From positions 434,001-498,000 of the forward strand of contig NZ_JAFBFW010000001.1 of NCBI RefSeq assembly GCF_016909495.1: a DNA stretch of 64,000 bases. Direction: 5' to 3'. Shown here piece after piece: positions 54,010-61,914 of the stretch. Numbering within the stretch: the first letter of the stretch is position 1; each line of letters begins with the position of its first letter. This stretch comes from Pantoea coffeiphila (GTDB taxonomy: Bacteria > Pseudomonadota > Gammaproteobacteria > Enterobacterales > Enterobacteriaceae). A program made the position numbers and the translations under genes. Below the pieces are notes generated by a model. The model did not search any database. It saw only the letters and a program-made list of their open reading frames with translations, and had not been told where the DNA came from.

Positions 54010-54262
54010 AACTTCTCCTTATTAACACCATAAAACACAAGGTTAAATCTTCATCGGGCTGAGTGCCAGTTTAAAACTGGAAGGCACCTCGACTAATGGG
54101 AAGAAACAGGTATGAAACAGGTAAGAAACAACCCTGGCTGAACCACTGGCAGATTGCGCAGGGGAATTGATGTCCTGGTGCAGCTGTTACTGCTGCCTTT
54201 GATAATTTTATCGCTCTTGAGTTTGGTAATCAGAGGGTGCTGTGAAATGGGTGTTTGAGGTT

Positions 54263-54458
54263 CAGCCTCTGCTGCTGCTTCAGGGCGAGTCCTCGCGCCG
54301 CGTTGCGGTGCCTTCGGTTACGCCATTTCGCCGACGGATCGGCCAGGATTGAACATCCCTGTTCAAACCCGGCCTGACGCCAGCATCCCTGCTGTCGTCT
54401 CCTGGCGCAATGGCTCCACCTCAGCGCTGCGGATACCCTTACGCAGCAGCAGAGGCTG
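54263..54458 (-). repeat. Repeat element copy R1 (196 bp, inverted orientation)
   Basis: Bounded by a perfect 16-bp inverted repeat (CAGCCTCTGCTGCTGC / GCAGCAGCAGAGGCTG). A central hairpin TTGAACA-TCCC-TGTTCAA is at the midpoint. On the minus strand it carries in order ATCCGCAGCGCTGA and a 26-bp CG-rich box, both also found in R3 in the same order (14/14 and 23/26 identical). Confidence 0.75.
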
Positions 54459-54644
54459 TCCCAATTTATAATTTCATCGCTTTCAGATTTGGACAAAAGC
54501 CACATCTACTAACAAAGTGTGATTCCGCATGCAGCCTGTTTAAAGAGCAGACAATCAGATTGCGATCGCGGCAAAACGGAAGCCATCTGGCTGCCTGAGT
54601 GGCAATCGCTTCTTGCAGGCAACGCAGAAGTCAGAAAGCAGGCT

Positions 54645-54701
54645 GGCCGTGCCCCCGAGAGGGCAATCCACAGCGCTGAACGTAGGGAGGAAGCCAGGAT
54701 T
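54645..54701 (+). repeat. Repeat element copy R2 (partial)
   Basis: A 57-bp segment matching the left part of R3 (54775-54831) without gaps at 48 of 57 positions, exactly 130 bp upstream. The right half of the element is absent, so R2 is truncated. Confidence 0.8.
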
Positions 54702-54769
54702 CGCCAGAGGGAATCGGATAAGAAACCAAAATCCCAGCTTTTCTAGCAGACCACGCTGAGCCATCAGGC

Positions 54770-54966
54770 TGAGCGGCTGTGCCCTCGAACGGGCAATCCG
54801 CAGCGCTGAACGCAGAAAGGAAACCAGGATTTGGCCGCATGGACGCGGACAAAAAGTACAGCCGGGGCAGGACGCCCCGTCTGTACTGGTCCTGAAGGCT
54901 GACGAACGAAGTGAGGGAACCGCGAAGCGGCGCGAGGACCCGCCCGAGCGAGGGCACAGCCGCTCA
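54770..54966 (+). repeat. Repeat element copy R3 (197 bp)
   Basis: Bounded by an 18-bp perfect inverted repeat whose 17-bp core is GAGCGGCTGTGCCCTCG (54771-54787) and CGAGGGCACAGCCGCTC (54949-54965). A central imperfect palindrome (54855-54887; AGTACAG-c-CGGGGC / GCCCCG-t-CTGTACT) is at the midpoint. Same length and module order as R1. Confidence 0.8.
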
Positions 54967-55041
54967 AGCCGATCGCCAAACGTCCAGCGTCGCCGATCGT
55001 CCAGCCATACCTTCAGCCATCGCCATACCTTCATCCCAAAA

Positions 55042-56160
55042 TCAAACCGCCACCCACCGCTGCTCCCGCGAAGACCGAATCGCCGCATCAATCACCTGCT
55101 GGATCTCCATCGCATCACGGAACCCTGGACCGCTGAACTCCCCACCGGATACCGCCCGCAGAAACTCCGCAATCTCAATCGTCTTCAAATCATTAAAGCC
55201 CAACTGATGACCCGGCGCCGGGCAGAACGCGCCGTATGGTTGCTGCTGCGGACCGGCCTCAATCTTCTGGAAACCGCGCACCCCACCGGCGGCATCGTGA
55301 CGATAATAGTGCAGCTCGTTAAAACGCTCCTGAGTAAAATGCAGCGCCCCGCGCGTACCGTAAACCTCAAAGCCCAGCTGCATATTGCGCCCCATCGCCA
55401 CCCAACTGGCCTCAATACTACCCTTGCAGCCGCGCGCAAATTCTACGGTCAGGCGGGCGATATCATCCACCTCAACCGCTCGCAGCTCGTGCGCACCTGC
55501 CGCAACCGGGCGCTGCTTGATTACTGTCTCCAGATCCGCCTGCACCGCCACCACCGGCCCCAGCAGGAAACGCGCCATCGCCACAATGTGGCTACCAAGA
55601 TCGGCAACCGCCCCCGCGCCGCCGGCAGGGTCCAGCCGCCATGACCATGGCGTCAGCGGCGAGGACATAAAATCTTCGGCGTGAATACCGCGGAAACTAA
55701 CGATATCGCCCAGATCGCCATTGTCGATCATCTCCCTGGCCAGCTTGATCAGCGGGTTTTTCAGATAGTTAAAGCCCACCTGGGTGATCACCCCCTGCGC
55801 CTCGGCGGCATCGGTCATGATCCGCGCCTCTTCGCTGGTCGGCGCTATCGGCTTTTCGCAGTGCACGTGCTTACCGGCTTTAATTGCTGCCAGCGCCTGC
55901 TCCAGATGGAAACGGTTCGGCGTGGTAATCGACACCACGTCGATCTCCGGATCGTTAATCAGCGACTGCCAGTCATCGGTGTGGCGACGAAAGCCGAAGC
56001 GTTTTGCCGCCCGCTCTGCCGCTGCACCGTCCACATCAGCTACCGCAATCAGTTCCGGCACGCCGTCAGTCGGGAAAATGCCCGCCGCCGCGCGATAGGC
56101 CAGCGCGTGTGATAACCCCATAAAGCCGGTGCCGATAATACCAATGCCAATCTTTTTCAT
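55042..56160 (-). CDS. Gfo/Idh/MocA-family oxidoreductase (inositol/scyllo-inositol dehydrogenase-like)
   Basis: A 372-residue NAD(P)-dependent dehydrogenase with N-terminal Rossmann motif IGIIGTGFMGLSHALAYR, the EKP motif VHCEKPIAPT and the C-terminal GFO/IDH domain containing the HIVAMARFLLG and DFMSSPLTPWSWR segments. The location beside iolG suggests a cyclitol or rare sugar substrate. It lies 21 bp downstream of iolG on the same strand. Confidence 0.88.
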   Translation of the reverse strand: MKKIGIGIIGTGFMGLSHALAYRAAAGIFPTDGVPELIAVADVDGAAAERAAKRFGFRRHTDDWQSLINDPEIDVVSITTPNRFHLEQALAAIKAGKHVHCEKPIAPTSEEARIMTDAAEAQGVITQVGFNYLKNPLIKLAREMIDNGDLGDIVSFRGIHAEDFMSSPLTPWSWRLDPAGGAGAVADLGSHIVAMARFLLGPVVAVQADLETVIKQRPVAAGAHELRAVEVDDIARLTVEFARGCKGSIEASWVAMGRNMQLGFEVYGTRGALHFTQERFNELHYYRHDAAGGVRGFQKIEAGPQQQPYGAFCPAPGHQLGFNDLKTIEIAEFLRAVSGGEFSGPGFRDAMEIQQVIDAAIRSSREQRWVAV

Positions 56161-56181
56161 TTTTTCGTTCTCCGTCAGGAA

Positions 56182-57177
56182 TCAGTCAACACTTACCGGC
56201 CTGCCGCTGGCGGCAGAACGCGCGGCGCACTCCGCCAGCTTCAGCGCCATCAGACCATCAAAGGGGGTAACTGGGATGGCGCGCTTGCCCAGCGCGGCCT
56301 GGATAAACGCATCCATCTCCAGCCGATAGGCCTGCTCATAGCGCTCAAGGAAGAACGCTTCCAGCGGGGCCTGCACTTCCGTGGCGGTGGCGGTATAGCG
56401 ACGCACGCTGTTGGCACGCTGGTTGTTATTGAGCAGCATGCCGGCGGAGCCGAAGGCCTCCAGCCGCTGATCGTAGCCATATACCGCGCGGCGGCTGCAG
56501 TTGATGTGGCACTGCCTGCCGGATGCGGTGGTCATCTGCACCATCACCGTGTCGTAATCGTTAAACTCCGCCAGTTCCGGCTTCAGCAGGCGGCTGGCGC
56601 TGGCGTAGACTTCGACAGGTTCCTCGCCCAGCAGCCAGCGGGCCATATCGAAATCGTGGATCACCATATCGCTGAAAATACCGCCGGAATGGCGCAGGTA
56701 GTCCATGGGGGCAAAATCCGGATCGCGGCTGGTGATCACCACCTGGTGCAGATCGCCGATGTCGCCACTGGCAATGGCCTGCTGCAGCTCGCTGGCGCTG
56801 GGGTCGAAGCGGCGGTTAAATGCCACCATCACTGGGGCATTTAGCTCTTCAAGCTGACGGCAAGCCTCGGCCGCCCGGTTTAAATCCAGATCGACAGGTT
56901 TTTCGCATAATACTTTCTTTCCTTTACGCGCGGCGGCAAGCATTAAATCAACGTGAGTATCGGTAGGTGTGGCAATAATTACCGCATCAATATCAGCGTC
57001 ATTAATTAATTCCAGCGGATCGGATACGGCTTTAGCACCATATAAATCTGCCAGCGCGTTTGCGCTATTAATAAAAGGATCGGCCACCGCCACCAGCGTT
57101 GCCTGCGGGTGCGTGGCAATATTCGCGGCGTGGATTTTCCCGATGCGGCCAGCACCGAGCACGGCTATTTTCAACAT
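56182..57177 (-). CDS. iolG: myo-Inositol 2-dehydrogenase
   Basis: A 331-residue Gfo/Idh/MocA enzyme with AVLGAGRIGKIHAANIATHP, the catalytic EKP (VLCEKPVDLDL), RRFDPS and HSGGIFSDMVIHDFDMARWLLGE, containing the active-site Asp/His. This is closely like bacterial IolG, which oxidises myo-inositol to 2-keto-myo-inositol, the substrate of IolE. Another dehydrogenase follows downstream. Confidence 0.9.
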   Translation of the reverse strand: MLKIAVLGAGRIGKIHAANIATHPQATLVAVADPFINSANALADLYGAKAVSDPLELINDADIDAVIIATPTDTHVDLMLAAARKGKKVLCEKPVDLDLNRAAEACRQLEELNAPVMVAFNRRFDPSASELQQAIASGDIGDLHQVVITSRDPDFAPMDYLRHSGGIFSDMVIHDFDMARWLLGEEPVEVYASASRLLKPELAEFNDYDTVMVQMTTASGRQCHINCSRRAVYGYDQRLEAFGSAGMLLNNNQRANSVRRYTATATEVQAPLEAFFLERYEQAYRLEMDAFIQAALGKRAIPVTPFDGLMALKLAECAARSAASGRPVSVD

Positions 57178-57221
57178 AGTCAGTTCCTGTAGAGGACGGG
57201 TAAGTTATTATTCGCCAGCCG

Positions 57222-58202
57222 TTAAATAGCGTGCGTGTTATTTATCTGTCGGTAATTAACAATTAAGTTTTGTTCCAGCTCGCCGGTGAAATAATGAATA
57301 ATATTATTCACGGCGGAAACCGACATGCGCATCGCCGCCTCTTCGGTCAACCCGGCGGAGTGCGGGCTGAGGATCAGTCGCCAGGACGCATGCAGCAGCG
57401 CCGAGTCACGCGACGGCGGTTCCTGACTGAAAACATCCAGCCCCGCGCCGCCCAGACGGTCGTTTTTCAGTGCGTCGATCAGCGCCTGTTCATCAATAAT
57501 CCCACCGCGCGCGGTATTAATGACAATCGCCTGCGGTTTAAGCAGCGCCAGCTCGCGGCGGCCAATCAGCGGTTTACTGTCGCTGAGCGGCAAATGCACG
57601 GTCAGCGCATCGGCGATTTTTAATCCGGCGTCCAGTTCGGTAATCCGCTCCACGCCAAGGGCATGGAAGATTTCATCGGCCACGTAAGGGTCGTAGGCCA
57701 CCACGAACATATTGAAACAGCGCGCCATTCTCGCCACTTCCCGCCCAATGCGGCCAAAGCCCAGCACAAACAGCGTGCGCCCCGACAGCTCCATCGCCGA
57801 GAAGCTGTTGCGGCAGTTCCAGTTGCCGCTGCGCAGATTTTCATCGTAAACCCGCAGCTGCTTCGCCACACCCATCAGCAGAGCAAACGTGTGTTCCGCC
57901 ACCGACAGCGAATTCACGTCACCGACGATGGTTAGCGGAATACCGCGTTCGTTCAGCGCCGCCACGTCAACCGCGTCGTAGCCTACGCCGTGGCGGGAAA
58001 CGACCTTCAGTCGTGGAGCCTGCTCAATTTCTGCGGCGGTTAGCGGCTGGGTACGCAGCAGCAGCGCATCCGCGTGTTCGATAAACGGCGCATAGCTGGC
58101 GGTGCTCACTTCTTTCACCAGCTCGTAAGTGAAACCGGGGGTGTTTTGCAGAATGCTCAACCCGGCCTGATGAATACTTCCGGCAATCAGCACATGTGGC
58201 AT
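57222..58202 (-). CDS. D-2-hydroxyacid dehydrogenase (phosphoglycerate dehydrogenase-like)
   Basis: A 326-residue NAD-dependent dehydrogenase with the nucleotide-binding motif LGFGRIGREVARMARCF, the catalytic Arg in NTARGGIIDEQ, Glu in VFSQEPP and His in LSPHSAGLTEEA. It begins 1 bp after the aldolase stop. The substrate is likely a sugar-acid-derived 2-hydroxy/2-oxo acid passed on from or to the aldolase. Confidence 0.9.
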   Translation of the reverse strand: MPHVLIAGSIHQAGLSILQNTPGFTYELVKEVSTASYAPFIEHADALLLRTQPLTAAEIEQAPRLKVVSRHGVGYDAVDVAALNERGIPLTIVGDVNSLSVAEHTFALLMGVAKQLRVYDENLRSGNWNCRNSFSAMELSGRTLFVLGFGRIGREVARMARCFNMFVVAYDPYVADEIFHALGVERITELDAGLKIADALTVHLPLSDSKPLIGRRELALLKPQAIVINTARGGIIDEQALIDALKNDRLGGAGLDVFSQEPPSRDSALLHASWRLILSPHSAGLTEEAAMRMSVSAVNNIIHYFTGELEQNLIVNYRQINNTHAI

Positions 58203-58203
58203 T

Positions 58204-59016
58204 TCAGTACCCCCCCTGCTGGACTTTATCCTGTGGCGCAGTACCGGTCAGCTGGCGAAAGCGCGTGGCGCTGGCCGCCGCCGCACCGCGCAACAGCTGA
58301 ACATCATTAGAGACGGTAACCAGATCGAATCCCCACTCCACCGCACGTGCGGCGTACTCGGGACTGCCGTTATGCAGTCCGGCACGGATACCGGCCGCGT
58401 GCGCCCGATCCAGAATATGACGGATGGCGTCGATGATTTCCGGCTCCTCGCGGTCAAAACCGGTACGGTAGCGTCGCCCGGTCAGCGCCAGGGTCAGATC
58501 CGCCGGACCAATATAGATGCCGTCCAGCCCCGGGGTTCGCACGATTTCCTCGATTTTTTCCACCGCTTCGGCGGTTTCAATCATCGCAAAGCACACCACT
58601 TCGCTGTCCGCATGCTGGCCGTAATCCGGCCCGGCGGCAAAGGTGACGCGCGTCGGACCAAAGCTGCGGGAACCGAGCGGCGGGTAACGCACACAGGACA
58701 CCAGCTGTCGGGCTTCCTCGCCGTTGTTGATCATCGGGCAGATAATGCCCCAGGCCCCGGCGTCCAGCGCTTTCATAATGTCGCCAGGCGACAGCCAGGG
58801 CACACGCACCATCGGCGTCACGCCGCTGGCACGCATTGCCTGCAGCATGGTGGTGGCCGTCTCGTAGCCGACCAGACCGTGCTGAATATCAATGGTCAGC
58901 GCGTCGTAGCCCTGCGCCGCCATAATCTCAGCGGTGAACGGGCTGGCAACCGACAGCCAGCCGTTCAGCACGCTGTGCCCTTCTGCCCATAAACGCTTAA
59001 CGTTGCTGTTTATCAT
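58204..59016 (-). CDS. HpcH/HpaI-family class II aldolase
   Basis: A 270-residue TIM-barrel protein with metal and substrate motifs IDIQHGLVG, RVPWLSPGDIMKALDAGAWGIICPMIN, MIETAEAVEKIEEIV and LDGIYIGPADL, as in GarL and HpaI. It would cleave or form 4-hydroxy-2-oxo acids (for example 2-keto-3-deoxy acids). It is placed 10 bp after the semialdehyde dehydrogenase gene. Confidence 0.9.
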   Translation of the reverse strand: MINSNVKRLWAEGHSVLNGWLSVASPFTAEIMAAQGYDALTIDIQHGLVGYETATTMLQAMRASGVTPMVRVPWLSPGDIMKALDAGAWGIICPMINNGEEARQLVSCVRYPPLGSRSFGPTRVTFAAGPDYGQHADSEVVCFAMIETAEAVEKIEEIVRTPGLDGIYIGPADLTLALTGRRYRTGFDREEPEIIDAIRHILDRAHAAGIRAGLHNGSPEYAARAVEWGFDLVTVSNDVQLLRGAAAASATRFRQLTGTAPQDKVQQGGY

Positions 59017-59026
59017 TGTGGCTTCC

Positions 59027-60460
59027 TTACAGGACCACCTGCGTCAGTTTGACATTCATATATTCGAAAATACCTTCCGCGCCGCCCTCGCTGCCCATAC
59101 CGCTGGCTTTAATGCCGCCAAACGGTACGTCGGCCGAGGCCAGGGCAAAGCTGTTGATACCCACCATGCCCGCCTGCAACTGTTGAGAAATGCGGCGAAT
59201 GCGTGCGGCATCGCGGGTAAAGGCATAGGCGGAGAGCGCCAGCTCGCTGCGGTTCACGCGGGCGATAACGTCGGCTTCGTCAGTGAAAGTGGTGATGGCA
59301 GCGATCGGGCCAAAGTTTTCCTCAGCCAGCGCCAGCGCATCGTCCGGTACATCGGCCAGCACGGTGGGCGCAAAGTAAAAGCCCGGCTTATCGGCAATGC
59401 GCTGCCCGCCGGTCACAACGCGCGCACCCTTCTGTCGCGCGTCCTCGACGATGTTTTCAATCGCCTTCAGCCGCCGCGCGTTGATCAGCGGTCCCATCTC
59501 ACTGCCCTCATCCAGGCCGTAGCCGACCTTAATTGCCGCGGCGCGACGGGCGAATCCATCGATAAAGGCCTGCGCAACCGATTTATGAACATAGAAGCGA
59601 TCGGCGGTGACGCATACCTGCCCACAGTTGGCGAACTTAGTCGGTACCGCCAGATCCAGCGCTTTCTCTATATCGGCATCGTCAAAAACGATCATCGGCG
59701 CATTGCCGCCCAGTTCCATACTGACGCGTTTAAGGGTGGCAGCCGAATCACGGATCATCTGCTGCCCAATCGCCGTGGAGCCGGTCAGCGTCACTTTGCG
59801 CACCACCGGTGATTCAATCAGCGGCTGATAGGTATTGGCCGTGGGTCCGACTACCATGTTGACCACGCCCGCTGGCAGCCCGGCCTTTTGCAGGCAGGTC
59901 ATGATGACCATTGCAGACCCGGGCACTTCGCTGGAGGGGCGCAGCACCACGGTGCAGCCCGCGGCCAGCGCCGGGGCCAGCTTGCGGGCGATCAGCACCA
60001 CCGGGAAGTTCCATGCGGTAAAGGCTGCCACTACGCCCACAGCCTGATGAGAGACTTCACAGCGCCCGCCCGGCACGCGGCTTTCCACAATACGTCCATA
60101 CACCCGGCGTGCTTCTTCGGCGTACCAGGTGAACTGATCGATAGCCAGCGTCCATTCGCGACTGGCCTGCGCCAGCGGTTTTCCGCTCTCGAGGGAGATC
60201 GTCCGGGCCGCCTTATCGCGGGCCTGCTCCATTTCTGCCGCCACGCGGTGCAGCGTATCGGCACGTTCCCAGGCGGCACGCGCCTGCCACGGTGCCAGTG
60301 CCGCTTCCGCACTGGCGATCGCCTCCAGCGTATCCTCGCGGGAGGCGGCGGCGATCTCGCCCAGCCGTTCGTCGCGCCCCGGATCGGTAACCACAATAGT
60401 TTCGCCGCTGCGGCCCTGTCGCCAGTCGCCGTTAATAAACTGCCCGTAGTCGTTATACAT
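59027..60460 (-). CDS. NAD(P)-dependent semialdehyde dehydrogenase (GabD/SSADH-like)
   Basis: A 477-residue ALDH with all catalytic motifs: FTAWNFPVVLIARKLAPALAAGCTVVLRPSS, the general base in SMELGGNAP and the nucleophile in NCGQVCVTADR. Close to succinate-semialdehyde dehydrogenases; here the substrate is more probably an aldehyde from the neighbouring aldolase. ATG 60460 is chosen over the frame beginning at 60565, whose first 35 residues are low-complexity and have no ribosome site. First gene of a five-gene minus-strand operon. Confidence 0.9.
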   Translation of the reverse strand: MYNDYGQFINGDWRQGRSGETIVVTDPGRDERLGEIAAASREDTLEAIASAEAALAPWQARAAWERADTLHRVAAEMEQARDKAARTISLESGKPLAQASREWTLAIDQFTWYAEEARRVYGRIVESRVPGGRCEVSHQAVGVVAAFTAWNFPVVLIARKLAPALAAGCTVVLRPSSEVPGSAMVIMTCLQKAGLPAGVVNMVVGPTANTYQPLIESPVVRKVTLTGSTAIGQQMIRDSAATLKRVSMELGGNAPMIVFDDADIEKALDLAVPTKFANCGQVCVTADRFYVHKSVAQAFIDGFARRAAAIKVGYGLDEGSEMGPLINARRLKAIENIVEDARQKGARVVTGGQRIADKPGFYFAPTVLADVPDDALALAEENFGPIAAITTFTDEADVIARVNRSELALSAYAFTRDAARIRRISQQLQAGMVGINSFALASADVPFGGIKASGMGSEGGAEGIFEYMNVKLTQVVL

Positions 60461-60574
60461 AGCCTGACCCTGTTTTCCTGCCGCCCTGACCGGGATCGGA
60501 GATGTTAATTCGGCGGATGTCGTTGCCTGCTCACCGCCACCGGTTATTAACTTAATTGCAAACAAGAAAAAAAC

Positions 60575-60588
60575 GCAATAAAAATTGC
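60575..60588 (+). promoter_or_regulatory. IolR-type operator copy 1
   Basis: GCAATAAAAATTGC, an imperfect dyad, 115 bp before the dehydrogenase operon start. Confidence 0.55.
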
Positions 60589-60766
60589 AATGGCAGATTT
60601 AGCGCTGACCATGCTGGGTTTCTCAGCATGTAAAATGAATTATCAATATGATTTTTAATGAATTTATAAAGAGTCAAACTCACTCGCTGAGGGAGTTTCT
60701 GCGTTTTTTCGAAGAGAATGAAATGCGCAACTTCTGAGTCAGATCACGCTTTTGGAAATTTCAATT

Positions 60767-60780
60767 GCAATGAAAATTGT
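60767..60780 (+). promoter_or_regulatory. IolR-type operator copy 2
   Basis: GCAATGAAAATTGT, 17 bp (start to start) from copy 3; together they would cover a promoter of the regulator gene. Confidence 0.5.
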
Positions 60781-60783
60781 AAT

Positions 60784-60797
60784 GCAATTTTAGTTGC
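60784..60797 (-). promoter_or_regulatory. IolR-type operator copy 3
   Basis: On the minus strand GCAACTAAAATTGC, identical over 14 bp to the copy upstream of iolD (61832-61845). Confidence 0.6.
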
Positions 60798-60842
60798 GAT
60801 AGCCTGCGGTCAGAACAAAACGTTAGTTAAGGGTTAAAGCCG

Positions 60843-61781
60843 ATGGCGAGCCGTAAAGAAACATACAGGAAAGATATCCCACCGCCGCATAAAAACTACG
60901 AGCAGGTGGTGAACGACATCACCGCCCGCTATCCGCAGCTGTCGGATCGTTTTCAGCAGGTGGCGCGTTTTATTACCCAGAATCCTAACGCCGTGGCGCT
61001 GGAGTCAATTAATGCCATTGCCGCCCGCTGCGCGCTGCACCCGTCAACGCTGGTGCGCTTTGCCCAGCACTTTGGCTACAGCGGCTTTAAACAGATGCAG
61101 GCGGTGTTTCAGACCCGGCTGGCGACCACCGCGCCCGGTTATAACGAGCGCATTGTGGCGCTGGAAAACGATCTGCAAAAAAACCAGCAGCTCGGCAACC
61201 TCGGTTTTCTGCAGGATTTAGTGGTGCGGGATATCGCCACGCTCCAGGGCATGCTGGAAAGCGTTACCGCCGCCGATCTCGACCACAGCGCTCAGCTGAT
61301 GGGCCGCGCCGACACGATTTTTATCGCCGGGCAGCTGCGTTCTGAGCCGGTGGCTATTTTGCTACGCTACCTGCTGACCATGCTTAACCGCAAGGTCGTG
61401 CTGCTGGATATGTCCGGCGGACTGGCCCCGCATATGGCGATGAACATGACTCCACGCGATGCGCTGATTGCCGTCTCCTTCCGCCATTACGCGCAGGAAG
61501 TGGTGCAGATTGCCGACATTGCCGGGCAGAAAAAGGTGCCGCTGATTGCGATTACCGACAGCGTGCTGTCTCCGCTGGCAAAGGACGCCCGGGTGCTGTT
61601 TACCATCCCGGAAGAGGAATACAGTTTTTCCCGTTCGCTGGCCGCACCGGTGTGCCTGGTCCAGTGCATCGCGCTGGCACTGGCCGCCGAGCTGCATCCT
61701 GAAGAGGAACAGCCGCGCATTGCCACGCTGACGGAACGCACGCAAATCCGCGAGGAAGGTAAGAAAAGCAGCCATAAATAG
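60843..61781 (+). CDS. RpiR-family regulator of inositol catabolism (IolR-like)
   Basis: A 312-residue MurR/RpiR protein with an N-terminal HTH_6 (DRFQQVARFITQNPNAVALESINAIAARCALHPSTLVRFAQHFGYSGFKQMQAVFQTRLA) and a SIS sugar-phosphate-binding domain (ADTIFIAGQLRSEPVAILLRYLLTMLNRKVVLLD, ALIAVSFRHYAQEVVQIADIA). It lies between the two iol arms, and identical operator-like motifs precede each arm and the gene itself, which supports autorepression and repression of iol genes relieved by an inositol-derived intermediate. Confidence 0.88.
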   Translation: MASRKETYRKDIPPPHKNYEQVVNDITARYPQLSDRFQQVARFITQNPNAVALESINAIAARCALHPSTLVRFAQHFGYSGFKQMQAVFQTRLATTAPGYNERIVALENDLQKNQQLGNLGFLQDLVVRDIATLQGMLESVTAADLDHSAQLMGRADTIFIAGQLRSEPVAILLRYLLTMLNRKVVLLDMSGGLAPHMAMNMTPRDALIAVSFRHYAQEVVQIADIAGQKKVPLIAITDSVLSPLAKDARVLFTIPEEEYSFSRSLAAPVCLVQCIALALAAELHPEEEQPRIATLTERTQIREEGKKSSHK

Positions 61782-61831
61782 CCGCAGTCCGGTTTAACGC
61801 TCTCCCTTTGGGGAGGGCTACGTCCGGATTT

Positions 61832-61845
61832 GCAACTAAAATTGC
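61832..61845 (+). promoter_or_regulatory. IolR-type operator copy 4, upstream of iolD
   Basis: GCAACTAAAATTGC, 70 bp before the iolD start and identical to copy 3 on the other strand. Confidence 0.6.
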
Positions 61846-61914
61846 TTGTTTGTGTTTTTAGCAAATTAATTTCTATAACCAGCCTGATTACGGGCCCTAC
61901 AGCAGGTAGAAACT

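Larger units (their letters stand above)
54010..55041. other. 1032-bp gene-free region rich in structured repeats
   Basis: No ORF here has coding character. The first 250 bp are unremarkable. From 54263 to 54966 it contains three copies, one partial, of an inverted-repeat-bounded element (listed separately). Up to 55041 a short direct repeat of GCCATACCTTCA follows immediately before the end of the neighbouring oxidoreductase gene. Confidence 0.7.
60461..60842. promoter_or_regulatory. Divergent promoter region with IolR-type operators
   Basis: A 382-bp AT-rich gap between the semialdehyde dehydrogenase and the RpiR regulator. It contains three copies of a GCAA-(C/T)-N-AAAATTG-(C/T) motif (listed separately); no ORF. 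Confidence 0.6.

Noticed and set aside
58934..59812. 292-codon plus-strand ORF opposite the semialdehyde dehydrogenase
   Set aside because: It is a shadow of a GC-rich ALDH gene whose catalytic motifs are all intact on the minus strand.
61800..61822. CTCCCTTTGGGGAG hairpin between the regulator and iolD considered as a terminator
   Set aside because: The stem is only 5 bp and no T-tract follows; not strong enough to list as a terminator.
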